A DNA stretch of 10,071 bases from Spirochaetia bacterium UBA5550 (GTDB lineage: Bacteria > Spirochaetota > UBA4802 > UBA5550): NCBI GenBank assembly GCA_002425885.1, contig DINC01000227.1:3943-14013 (forward strand), read 5' to 3'. The notes under the pieces were generated by a model. The model was not told the origin of the DNA, did not search any database, and saw only the letters and a program-made list of their open reading frames with translations. Positions 1-6,356 of this stretch are shown in pieces (position 1 is the stretch's first letter; every line of letters starts with the position of its first letter). The position numbers and the translations under genes are program-made.

Positions 1-2
1 TA

Positions 3-1238
3 TCTGTAAGAGCAAATGTTTTCTATGTCAGCCAGATGAACAATCTTATATACTGGAATGATGCAACTCTAACACAGTCAACTACACCTTCATGGGATCC
101 ATCGAAACATTATGAGACAAGTTATGGATTTTACTGTTATCCTACATATAAAATTGCTTCATGGAATAAGGTTTCAGCTGTTGTACATTATAGAATTGAA
201 GATTTTGAGAAGAAGGAACAGTCCAAAACAGATCTCAGCAGTCCATATTCTACTACAAAAGAAATGTCCGCTTCTTATGTTACTGTAGGTATAGAAGATG
301 AGATGAAAATAAAAACTACAGCCGGGGATCTTGGAATTACGATTGGTGTGTCGTATGATGCGCAAAACATGGAGGATCATAAAAAAAGTGCATCAATAGG
401 CGGACCGCTTAATGATGCATTGCTCCCGGATGATTCATCAACAATCTGGGGAACTAATGATTCTTTTAATCCCGTTGCCGGTGTTATCTACGAACCACTT
501 AAAGATTTTCTTGTTATTAGAGGATCTGCAGGTATGAAAGTGGAATTTCCGAACCTTCATCAGATGGCTGATAATGATAAAGTAGGTATTACAGAAGAAA
601 TTAAACCTGAGAAATCTTACAATGGGAATATTGGGGCTGAACTTTTTTTCTTTGATAAAATACTCAGTCTGAGAAACGATTATTTTTATACAAGATTTGT
701 GGATAAAATTGAAAGAGTCTATGATGATGCGACAACTCTTGATTATAATACTAACATTGATGGACGGACAATGCAGGGTATTGAGAGTACAATTGCTGTT
801 AATGTTAAAAATTTATTTAATATAACAGACATGACTTTTTCACAGTCATATGTTTATACTTATGCTCGCGATGATGATGATTCCTATGTTACAAGAGGAG
901 ACGAAGTCCAGGAATGCCCTGAGCACCAGTTTATTACACAGATACTCTTTGATTTCATTACAGGAACAAGCCTCAATATCTGGGGTAATTATAAAATGAA
1001 TGAGAAAATATATGTAATGAAATATGATCTGGATGGTGCGGGCGCATATACAACAGATTGTTATAAAACAGTTGAACTTCATGATCCTCTGATGTTTAAC
1101 GTAAAACTCTCCCAGAAGATCATGGAAAAATTTGAAGTTTATGTTTTATGTAAAAACATCTTTGATGACTACAACGCTGATCCGTTCAATCCCGGCCCGG
1201 GAAGAATGTTCTATATCGGCGGCAGTGCGGAATTTTAA
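3..1238 (+). CDS. TonB-dependent outer-membrane receptor, C-terminal part (5' end cut by window edge)
   Basis: The reading frame is open from the left edge with no stop, so the gene begins outside the window; the methionine at 36 lies inside a beta-strand-like segment and is not the start. About 411 residues of C-terminal beta-barrel are visible. They show alternating aromatic and polar strands, and a final block with a C-x-N-I-F-D-D-Y-N motif, then P-G-R-x-F-Y-I-G and a terminal Phe. This closing pattern (NlfDkxY ... pGRxf ... F) is characteristic of TonB-dependent receptors, and the terminal Phe is the usual outer-membrane protein insertion signal. Such receptors import scarce substrates (iron chelates, heme, cobalamin, other metal complexes) across the outer membrane using energy delivered by TonB. 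The plug domain and TonB box are not in the window, so the substrate cannot be judged. The following seven genes include its likely TonB/ExbB/ExbD partners. Family assignment is confident; specificity is unknown. Confidence 0.88.
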   Translation, partial: SVRANVFYVSQMNNLIYWNDATLTQSTTPSWDPSKHYETSYGFYCYPTYKIASWNKVSAVVHYRIEDFEKKEQSKTDLSSPYSTTKEMSASYVTVGIEDEMKIKTTAGDLGITIGVSYDAQNMEDHKKSASIGGPLNDALLPDDSSTIWGTNDSFNPVAGVIYEPLKDFLVIRGSAGMKVEFPNLHQMADNDKVGITEEIKPEKSYNGNIGAELFFFDKILSLRNDYFYTRFVDKIERVYDDATTLDYNTNIDGRTMQGIESTIAVNVKNLFNITDMTFSQSYVYTYARDDDDSYVTRGDEVQECPEHQFITQILFDFITGTSLNIWGNYKMNEKIYVMKYDLDGAGAYTTDCYKTVELHDPLMFNVKLSQKIMEKFEVYVLCKNIFDDYNADPFNPGPGRMFYIGGSAEF

Positions 1239-1248
1239 CAGGCAATAC

Positions 1249-1279
1249 GCGGGCGGTTTATACCGCCCGCTGATTTTTT
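1249..1279 (+). terminator. Intrinsic terminator after the receptor gene
   Basis: A perfect 9-bp GC-rich stem (GCGGGCGGT at 1249-1257 pairing with ACCGCCCGC at 1262-1270) closes a 4-base loop. TGA and a run of six T (1274-1279) follow. It begins 11 bases after the receptor stop codon and ends only 15 bases before the next start. There is no room for a separate promoter in this gap, so partial readthrough is the simplest way for the downstream genes to be expressed from the receptor promoter. Confidence 0.8.
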
Positions 1280-1294
1280 CATCATGAGGATAAT

Positions 1295-2380
1295 ATGAAT
1301 AAAAAATATATAGTAATTATAGCCGCTGCAATTATTGCAATTATCAGTTTCGGCTATGCCTGTTCCTCCTACAAAAATTATTATAAAATAATGGCAGTTA
1401 CAGGCGCTACGCCTTTAGCTGTGAAGCAGGACCTCACAAAAGATGTATCTCTTGAAGTGTCAGGGAACACAAAGCGCGTTTATAAATTCGATGAAGAGTC
1501 GCTCAATGCTTTTGCATCAGTTTATCTCCGTACAATGGAGGTAGCTCCTGATGGAACGTTTGAAGGTACATACAGGTATACAGGTGTCCCTGTAATCAAT
1601 ATACTTGAAGGTATAGCACCTGAAAAACCGGAAGATGCGGCTTTTGACAGGCCCCTCGATATGGTTGTTACGTTCATTTCATCGTCAGGAAAGCAGTCGC
1701 ATTTCAGTTACGGTGAGCTCACAATGACTGATGACACACGCCCTGTAATTCTTGCATACAGCAGAAAGGAACTTGCTGCATCAAAAGCAACTCCTGAAAA
1801 ACCGTACACTCTCAACAAACATAAAGATGATGTTACAGGTCTCCGCCTGGTATGCCCCGGCGATAAGGATACATCGCGCTACCTTGATGATGTGAAGAGA
1901 ATTGTACTTAGAGATGTAGATGTGGATAACAGCGTACTTCCTGAGATGCTTGCAGGATTCAAATGCTATGCTCACTCAGTTAAAACTATTAACAAAAAAC
2001 AGATTTTACCTTTGGAACTTCAGGGGACCGATCCCGTATCAGTTGAAAACTGGCTGCGCACAGGGCATGGCCAGGGTTATAAGGGGATCTCTTCAGCTAA
2101 GGGCTTCAACCTCCGGTCTGTTCTCAGAAAAAACTTCCCCGGTGCGGGTGAGAATAATTACTTCCTCTTTGTTGCATGTGACGGATACAGATCTCTCTTC
2201 TCAGGGAAAGAGATATTCAGCACAGATGCAGGTAAAGAAATGATGATTATGAAAGAATTTGATGGTACAGACGCAAGAGGCGGTACAAGCGTTGCTCCTG
2301 TTCGTGACTACTATGTGGACAGAGAGATATGGGGTCTATCTCATATTGTTATGATAGATTCAGTTAATGATATAAAATAA
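1295..2380 (+). CDS. Exported protein with tandem molybdopterin-oxidoreductase-like (sulfite-oxidase-fold) domains
   Basis: The 361-residue protein starts at an ATG with a GAGGA ribosome-binding site 4 bases upstream. Residues 6-22 form a hydrophobic segment followed by Cys23. The residues before that Cys are F-G-Y-A, not a good lipobox, so it is either an uncleaved anchor or an atypical lipoprotein. The rest should be periplasmic. Residues about 50-207 resemble the Oxidored_molyb (SUOX/YedY-type) domain: G-T-Y-x-Y-x-G-V-P at 91-99, then G-L-R-L-V-C-P-G-D (182-190) and D-D-V-K-R-I-x-L (198-205), matching the family's 'RLVvPG...vKwl..I.L' block. A second, more degenerate copy covers about 230-356, with F-N-L-R-S-V-L (271-277) and I-W-G-L-S-H-I (345-351). 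No Cys is seen where the cofactor-binding cysteine is normally found, so molybdenum catalysis is doubtful and a binding or scaffold role is more likely. It lies between a TonB receptor and heme-handling membrane proteins. The function is not known. Confidence 0.7.
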   Translation: MNKKYIVIIAAAIIAIISFGYACSSYKNYYKIMAVTGATPLAVKQDLTKDVSLEVSGNTKRVYKFDEESLNAFASVYLRTMEVAPDGTFEGTYRYTGVPVINILEGIAPEKPEDAAFDRPLDMVVTFISSSGKQSHFSYGELTMTDDTRPVILAYSRKELAASKATPEKPYTLNKHKDDVTGLRLVCPGDKDTSRYLDDVKRIVLRDVDVDNSVLPEMLAGFKCYAHSVKTINKKQILPLELQGTDPVSVENWLRTGHGQGYKGISSAKGFNLRSVLRKNFPGAGENNYFLFVACDGYRSLFSGKEIFSTDAGKEMMIMKEFDGTDARGGTSVAPVRDYYVDREIWGLSHIVMIDSVNDIK

Positions 2381-2385
2381 TTGGA

Positions 2386-3147
2386 ATGTGGTATTCTGAC
2401 ATGAAAGAGTTGGTGTACTTGATATATGCGGCAGTGACTTTGTATGCTGTCGCTGTTTTTTTTATGATTATAAAAAAGAACAGGGGAGCTTTTTTTTCAA
2501 TTGCAGCGGGGTTTATTGTATACTCAGCCTTTATTGCTTTAAGAGGGGGGCTTTCCGGTTTCTTTACAACATACGGTATATTCGAGGGTGTTTTCTTTAT
2601 GCCCTGGGTAATGGGTTTTATTGTTCTTTTTCTTTCTGCTTATTCGAAAGATAAAGAAGATACTTTAACAGCAGTAATACCGCTGTTCTGTTTTTCTCTT
2701 TTTGCCGCGTTATATCCGAAAGGGATAATCCCTCCGACACCGAATAAACTGACAGTATGGGCTGATCTTTTTTTTATAACGGAACCTTTCGGTCATGCCT
2801 GCTTTTATCTCGGTGGATGGTATGCAGCACTTTCAATTGTGAAGAAGAGGAAAACCGCAGACTACCATTCACTTCTTGTCTGGGGATTTGTATTCTTCAG
2901 TATATCTCAGGTTACAGGAGCTGTATGGGCTTTCCTGGGGTGGGGTTCTCCATTCAGGTGGGGAGCGAGGCATTTGCAGTCAGCTGTGATCTGGTGCTAT
3001 TACGCAGCATATCTTCATATCCGCTTTCTTAAGGGGTGGACCGATCTCAGAAAAATGTTATATGCTGCTTCAGGCGCTGCTGTTGTTGCTCTCTGCACAT
3101 TCGGGTCTCATCTCAAGGAGATGGGCTTTCCGAGGATTGGGGGTTGA
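2386..3147 (+). CDS. CcsA/CcmC-like cytochrome c assembly (heme-handling) membrane protein, divergent
   Basis: This 253-residue protein has about seven or eight hydrophobic helices. Residues 178-213 align with the tryptophan-rich heme-binding segment of the CcsA/CcmC/CcmF family: G-A-x-W-A (178-182), W-G (186-187), W192, then I-W-x-x-Y-x-A-Y-L-H-x-R (202-213). Candidate heme-ligand histidines are H137 at the start of a helix (E-P-F-G-H), H211 and H242 (F-G-S-H). In the canonical motif W-G-x-x-W-x-W-D-P-K-E, three positions differ here: the second Trp is Phe190, Asp is Gly193 and Glu is His196. Family members carry heme across or at the outer face of the inner membrane; a redox or heme-relay role in this TonB operon is inferred. 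It starts 5 bases after the preceding stop and is followed 2 bases later by a ResB-like gene, the classical CcsA partner. The start is uncertain: ATG 2386 has GGA directly against it, and ATG 2401 has GGA 15 bases upstream. Neither is ideal. Confidence 0.72.
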   Translation: MWYSDMKELVYLIYAAVTLYAVAVFFMIIKKNRGAFFSIAAGFIVYSAFIALRGGLSGFFTTYGIFEGVFFMPWVMGFIVLFLSAYSKDKEDTLTAVIPLFCFSLFAALYPKGIIPPTPNKLTVWADLFFITEPFGHACFYLGGWYAALSIVKKRKTADYHSLLVWGFVFFSISQVTGAVWAFLGWGSPFRWGARHLQSAVIWCYYAAYLHIRFLKGWTDLRKMLYAASGAAVVALCTFGSHLKEMGFPRIGG

Positions 3148-3149
3148 TT

Positions 3150-4034
3150 ATGAAAAGAATTATTCAGTTCGCAGGTGATCTCAGGTTCGCCTTCTGGCTT
3201 ATTCTCTCAGCAGGTGGCATAATGTGGATAGGCTCCATATATGCCGCAATGGAGTACAATCTTATCTATTCGATTAATGGTGAACCTCTTATTAAATGGT
3301 TTTCTACAAAGGGTATGGAAAACATATCTGTCACATGGTGGATACCTGTAATGTTTGTTATATTTATCCTGCTGGGGATAAATACATTCGCATGTACTGT
3401 TAACAGGGTCATGATACTCCTTCCGAGAAGAAAGATTATAGGGCTGAAAAGATTTCTGGTTTTAATCTCCCCTTCAATGATTCATATACTTTTTATGTTA
3501 ATGCTTGCCGGGCATTTCCTCAGTTTCACAGCAGTGAGCCAGCAGAAGATTCCTGTAGCAGAAGGTGGAAAATTTGAAATTAACGGCATGATTAATATCT
3601 CGGTTAATTCTCTTGGTTATGATTATTTTCCTGACTCTTCACTTTTAAGGCAGAGAATTAAACAGGCTCGTGTTGAAATTTCCGCTGAGAATAATGGAAG
3701 TGTTACTTCGCATAAAGTCGCTTTTATGGAACCGCTACTGATTAATGGTAACATAATTATTCTCGATATGGAAAAAAAGAAACAGGATAGAATAGTTATT
3801 CCAGATCCGGCAGATGATAACTGTAATAAAGAACAGAAGTTTCACTATTCACAAAAGAGCGCAGATGTGAAACCACAGCTTTTCTTTCTTGTAATAAAAG
3901 ATCCCGGTCTCTTTATACTGCTCCCCGGATTCTTCATAGTTATAGCTATAATGGGGTGGTATTTCTATCAGACAAATATTTCTAAGAATAATAAAGATTT
4001 TGTGGAATGTGAAAATGAAGCAGTCAACAGCTAA
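3150..4034 (+). CDS. ResB-like (CcsB-type) cytochrome c biogenesis membrane protein
   Basis: The 294-residue protein starts at ATG 3150, which has a G-rich ribosome-binding site (GGGGG, 3139-3143) 6 bases upstream and lies 2 bases after the preceding stop. The frame is open further upstream, but that extension runs inside the previous gene and looks unlike this family. Four membrane helices are visible at about 13-33, 63-85, 106-128 and 252-275. ResB hallmarks include an N-terminal L-R-F-A-F-W-L helix, T-W-W-I-P (62-66), I-N-T-F-A-C-T-V-N-R (77-86), and D-P-G-L (251-254) entering the last helix. His112 and His122 in helix 3 are candidate heme ligands. A periplasmic domain lies between helices 3 and 4 (about 129-250). 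It is shorter than typical ResB proteins of about 450 residues. With the preceding CcsA-like protein it reconstitutes a CcsBA-like pair that would hold or export heme or electrons. Its role in a TonB operon is inferred, not established. Confidence 0.75.
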   Translation: MKRIIQFAGDLRFAFWLILSAGGIMWIGSIYAAMEYNLIYSINGEPLIKWFSTKGMENISVTWWIPVMFVIFILLGINTFACTVNRVMILLPRRKIIGLKRFLVLISPSMIHILFMLMLAGHFLSFTAVSQQKIPVAEGGKFEINGMINISVNSLGYDYFPDSSLLRQRIKQARVEISAENNGSVTSHKVAFMEPLLINGNIIILDMEKKKQDRIVIPDPADDNCNKEQKFHYSQKSADVKPQLFFLVIKDPGLFILLPGFFIVIAIMGWYFYQTNISKNNKDFVECENEAVNS

Positions 4035-4842
4035 ATCAATATCAATGATTACCGCAGTTTCTATAATACTTTTATTTGCTGCTCTGTTTTGTATAAAAGA
4101 TGGAGCTTATGCTCAGGCTGTGGAGAAATCTGAAATGCAGAAAACTGAGCAGACTGTGCCTAAAGATCTAACTGGTGATGCGGCGAAGGTGAATAATCAG
4201 GGGGGAGCAGATGGAGAGGGGAAAGATATTTTCCTCTTTGACTGGTTTAAACGCGGAGGCCTTTTCATGTGGCCGATTCTCCTTGCCGCTGCTCTGGCAA
4301 TGGGCCTTATTATCGAACGGTTTTTATTCTATAAAAAAGCGAAATTAAAACCTGCGGAATTTCTTGAAGTTGTCAATCAGAAGCTTGATAGCGGGACCAT
4401 TGATGATATTATTGCTCTCTGCAGAGAAAAAAATCTGGTTATTTCCCGTGTGCTCCTGAAAGGGCTGAACCTCCGGAAGCTGGGCCTTGATCATGTGGAG
4501 AAGGGGATAAGCGCTGCGGGATCAATTGAAGTTGCATCCCTTGAGAAAGGATTAAGTGTTCTTTCCGCAATAGGAAATATCGCTCCTCTCATAGGATTTC
4601 TCGGAACTGTTTCCGGTATGATTTCAGCTTTTCAGAGTATTGCTGCCGCAGACCAGGTGAGCGCGCGACTTGTTGCGGGGGGTATTTACGAGGCCCTCAT
4701 TACAACAGAGGCAGGCCTTATTGTGGCAATACCTGTACTTGCTTTCTATAATTTTTTTGTTCACCGGATAGAGACCTTTGTTGCGGATATTGAACGCATG
4801 TCATCCGAGATTGCTGAAAAGATGTTAGGTGAAAATGGCTAA
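4015..4842 (+). CDS. exbB: ExbB/TolQ/MotA-family proton channel protein with N-terminal signal peptide
   Basis: The 275-residue protein carries three MotA/TolQ/ExbB helices: 83-106 (M-W-P-I-L-L ... E-R), 183-207 (A-P-L-I-G-F-L-G-T-V-S-G-M) and 222-248 (E-A-L-I-T-T-E-A-G-L-I-V-A-I-P). Glu226 in the E-A-L motif and the T-x-x-G-L-x-x-A-I-P block are the conserved proton-pathway region of helix 3. ExbB pentamers surround ExbD and use proton motive force to drive TonB. Unlike E. coli ExbB, it begins with a signal peptide (hydrophobic 11-27, likely cleavage after A-Y-A at 31-33) and a polar segment of about 45 residues before helix 1, an architecture also seen in other ExbB proteins. ATG 4015 was chosen over an in-frame TTG at 4000: it has a TGGA site 8 bases upstream and gives a clean signal peptide. 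It overlaps the ResB-like gene by 20 bases and exbD by 8, indicating translational coupling. Confidence 0.88.
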   Translation: MKQSTAKSISMITAVSIILLFAALFCIKDGAYAQAVEKSEMQKTEQTVPKDLTGDAAKVNNQGGADGEGKDIFLFDWFKRGGLFMWPILLAAALAMGLIIERFLFYKKAKLKPAEFLEVVNQKLDSGTIDDIIALCREKNLVISRVLLKGLNLRKLGLDHVEKGISAAGSIEVASLEKGLSVLSAIGNIAPLIGFLGTVSGMISAFQSIAAADQVSARLVAGGIYEALITTEAGLIVAIPVLAFYNFFVHRIETFVADIERMSSEIAEKMLGENG

Positions 4843-5236
4843 GGTTAAGAGGAATATAAAAGGCACTTCGGAGATTACGCTTTCGTCGATGTCTGACATT
4901 GCGTTTCTCCTTATTATCTTTTTTCTTGTAACTTCAATTTTTCTTATGAAGGACGGGCTCCATGTATCTATGCCTGATAAAAATAAACCGCCGGTTTTTA
5001 TATCTGCTGATAAAATTCTGACGATTGAATACAGAAAAGACGGTCTTCTTTATCTTAAGGACAAAAAAGCAGAGATGGCAGAAATTAAAGAAGAGCTTTC
5101 AAAATGGAATATTGGTAATGCAGGGGAAGTGGTGCTCCTTAAAATTTCAGGTGAGCTCCCATACGAAAAAGCTGTGACTCTTATTGATACAGTAAAAGCT
5201 TCTGGTGAAACAAAATTTTCTGTGAGGATGATTTAA
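4835..5236 (+). CDS. exbD: ExbD/TolR-family biopolymer transport protein (first copy)
   Basis: The 133-residue protein has the standard ExbD layout: a short basic cytoplasmic N-terminus, one helix at about 19-41 starting M-S-D-I-A-F-L-L, and a periplasmic domain of about 90 residues. Asp21 in the helix is the proton-carrying aspartate of the family (Asp25 in E. coli ExbD). Later, L-L-K-I-S-G-E-L-P-Y-E-K-A matches the usual 'v.I.aD...yg.v' strand-helix region, with Ser-Gly in place of the common Ala-Asp. ATG 4835 is preceded by AGGTGA (4827-4832), giving short spacing; an alternative in-frame GTG at 4829 adds two residues. It overlaps the end of exbB by 8 bases. ExbD is the stator-side partner of ExbB that transmits proton motive force to TonB. 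The distant TolR is excluded mainly by context, because no TolA/TolB/Pal genes are present. Confidence 0.88.
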   Translation: MAKVKRNIKGTSEITLSSMSDIAFLLIIFFLVTSIFLMKDGLHVSMPDKNKPPVFISADKILTIEYRKDGLLYLKDKKAEMAEIKEELSKWNIGNAGEVVLLKISGELPYEKAVTLIDTVKASGETKFSVRMI

Positions 5237-5242
5237 GCCTTT

Positions 5243-5644
5243 ATGATTAATCGCAGGCATACATTAAGAGGAATTCTTCCGCTAACCTCAATGGCTGACA
5301 TCGCTTTTATTCTCCTGATCTTTTTTATACTGACCAGCACCATTGATATGGACAGAAGTATACCGGTAAATCTCCCGGAAACAGAAACATCATCCGGCGG
5401 TTCATACAAGTTTTTTCACGTATGGATCAACAGCGGCGGAGATATTTATCTGCGCGGTGAGAAGAAGACGGAAGATGATCTGATGGAGCTGGCAAGGTAC
5501 AAAGCCATAGATAATCCTGATGTAAAGGGACTCATAGGTGCTGAAAAAGGGATCTCTTTCAGTAAAGTCAACAGGGTAATGGAACTTCTGAGAGATTCAG
5601 GAGTATATAATATTGTACTTTTAACGAAAAAACAGAATGAATAG
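5243..5644 (+). CDS. exbD: ExbD/TolR-family biopolymer transport protein (second copy)
   Basis: This is a second, clearly divergent ExbD of 133 residues starting 6 bases after the first. The helix at about 17-36 begins M-A-D-I-A-F-I-L-L-I-F-F with the essential Asp19. The periplasmic part ends with G-L-I-G-A-E-K-G-I-S-F-S-K-V (99-112), the family's pre-helix strand motif, followed by R-V-M-E-L-L-R-D-S-G. The nearest purine-rich site (GAGGA, 5224-5228) is 14 bases upstream of the ATG, so translation probably depends on coupling to the preceding gene. Pairs of ExbD genes next to one ExbB occur in many TonB systems outside Enterobacteria. ExbD acts as a dimer inside the ExbB ring, so the two copies could form a heterodimer. 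That is inference. Confidence 0.87.
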   Translation: MINRRHTLRGILPLTSMADIAFILLIFFILTSTIDMDRSIPVNLPETETSSGGSYKFFHVWINSGGDIYLRGEKKTEDDLMELARYKAIDNPDVKGLIGAEKGISFSKVNRVMELLRDSGVYNIVLLTKKQNE

Positions 5645-6230
5645 AATATCAGTATTTCCATCAGAACGGGTTAAAGTTTATTTCAGGCATCACCCTGACA
5701 TTGGGTGGGCTCTGTTGTCTTTTTTGTTTTTATTATCAATGCTTTTTATAGTTCACTGGAGTGAATCTTCAGATATTGATGAATTTAATGTTGAAGAAAC
5801 AATGGAGATGGTGGAACTGATGCTGTCAGAGCCGAAACAGATTGCTGAGATAGTTGAAAGTTCAGACACTTCAGAGTCAAAGATCGAGGAACTCACTGAA
5901 GATAAACCTTTAATTTTCGGTTCAGACAGTCCGGATTTTAATGAACTGGATAATCAATCAACTCCTCCGAGGCCTCTTTTCTCAAGGACTCCGCCATATC
6001 CTGATTCCATGAGAAAAGCAGGTATTGAAGGTGTTGTGGCGATTGAACTTGGAATAAATGAGAATGGCGATGTGGTTTACGGGAAAATTGCCAGGTCTCT
6101 TGGCAAAGATTTTGATATAGCAGTAATTGAATGGGCAAAAAGAATCAGGTTCTACCCCGCAAAAAATTGCGACAGAGAACCGATGAAATGCCGCATACTC
6201 CTCCCTGTGCGTTTTAAACTTGAGGGGTGA
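5637..6230 (+). CDS. tonB: Energy transducer TonB
   Basis: The 197-residue protein has a basic N-terminus, one membrane anchor (about 23-40) and a C-terminal TonB domain (about 116-196). The domain includes the P-P-Y-P motif (119-122), R-K-A-G-I-E-G-V-V (126-134), I-N-E-N-G-D-V (140-146) and a closing R-I-R-F-Y-P-A ... R-I-L-L-P-V-R-F stretch. This is the part that grips the TonB box of the outer-membrane receptor in the periplasm. The linker is unusual: instead of the classical Pro/Lys-rich rod, residues 41-105 contain about 21 Asp/Glu and only 3 Lys, with very few prolines. The start overlaps the end of the second exbD by 8 bases, so it is translationally coupled and is the last gene of the cluster. 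It is most likely dedicated to the receptor at the start of the operon. Confidence 0.9.
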   Translation: MNRISVFPSERVKVYFRHHPDIGWALLSFLFLLSMLFIVHWSESSDIDEFNVEETMEMVELMLSEPKQIAEIVESSDTSESKIEELTEDKPLIFGSDSPDFNELDNQSTPPRPLFSRTPPYPDSMRKAGIEGVVAIELGINENGDVVYGKIARSLGKDFDIAVIEWAKRIRFYPAKNCDREPMKCRILLPVRFKLEG

Positions 6231-6255
6231 GAATTTCCCGGCTCCCCCTTTAATC
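6222..6255 (+). terminator. Possible weak terminator overlapping the tonB stop codon
   Basis: GAGGGG and GAG (6222-6227 and 6229-6231, around a bulged T) can pair with CTC and CCCCTT (6242-6250) around a 10-base loop; a short TTTAAT tail follows. One pair is G-T and the T run is poor, so this is only a candidate end for the TonB operon. Confidence 0.35.
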
Positions 6256-6293
6256 TTCAAAAATTCCTCATATACCTCCACAATTTTTTTTAT

Positions 6294-6322
6294 TTGATTA
6301 AATTCTATTCAGATATGATAAT
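6294..6322 (+). promoter_or_regulatory. Candidate sigma-70-type promoter for the mlaD-radA unit
   Basis: TTGATT (6294-6299, four of six matches to TTGACA) is separated by 17 bases from GATAAT (6317-6322, five of six matches to TATAAT) in an AT-rich gap. Transcription would start near 6329, about 28 bases before the MlaD-like gene. The spacing is ideal and the position sensible, but this was judged by eye only. Confidence 0.5.
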
Positions 6323-6356
6323 TGCAGGATAAGTTATTTCTGTGCCGGAGGTTCTG

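Noticed and set aside
3036..3149. Upstream in-frame extension of the ResB-like gene from ATG 3036
   Set aside because: It lies entirely inside the CcsA-like gene and has no ribosome-binding site, whereas ATG 3150 has a G-rich site at good distance and gives the normal ResB N-terminal helix.
2382..4011. The 9-mer TGGAATGTG at two gene junctions (2382-2390 and 4003-4011)
   Set aside because: It probably reflects similar ribosome-binding-site context; two copies of a 9-mer with no further similarity do not support a repeat or regulatory element.
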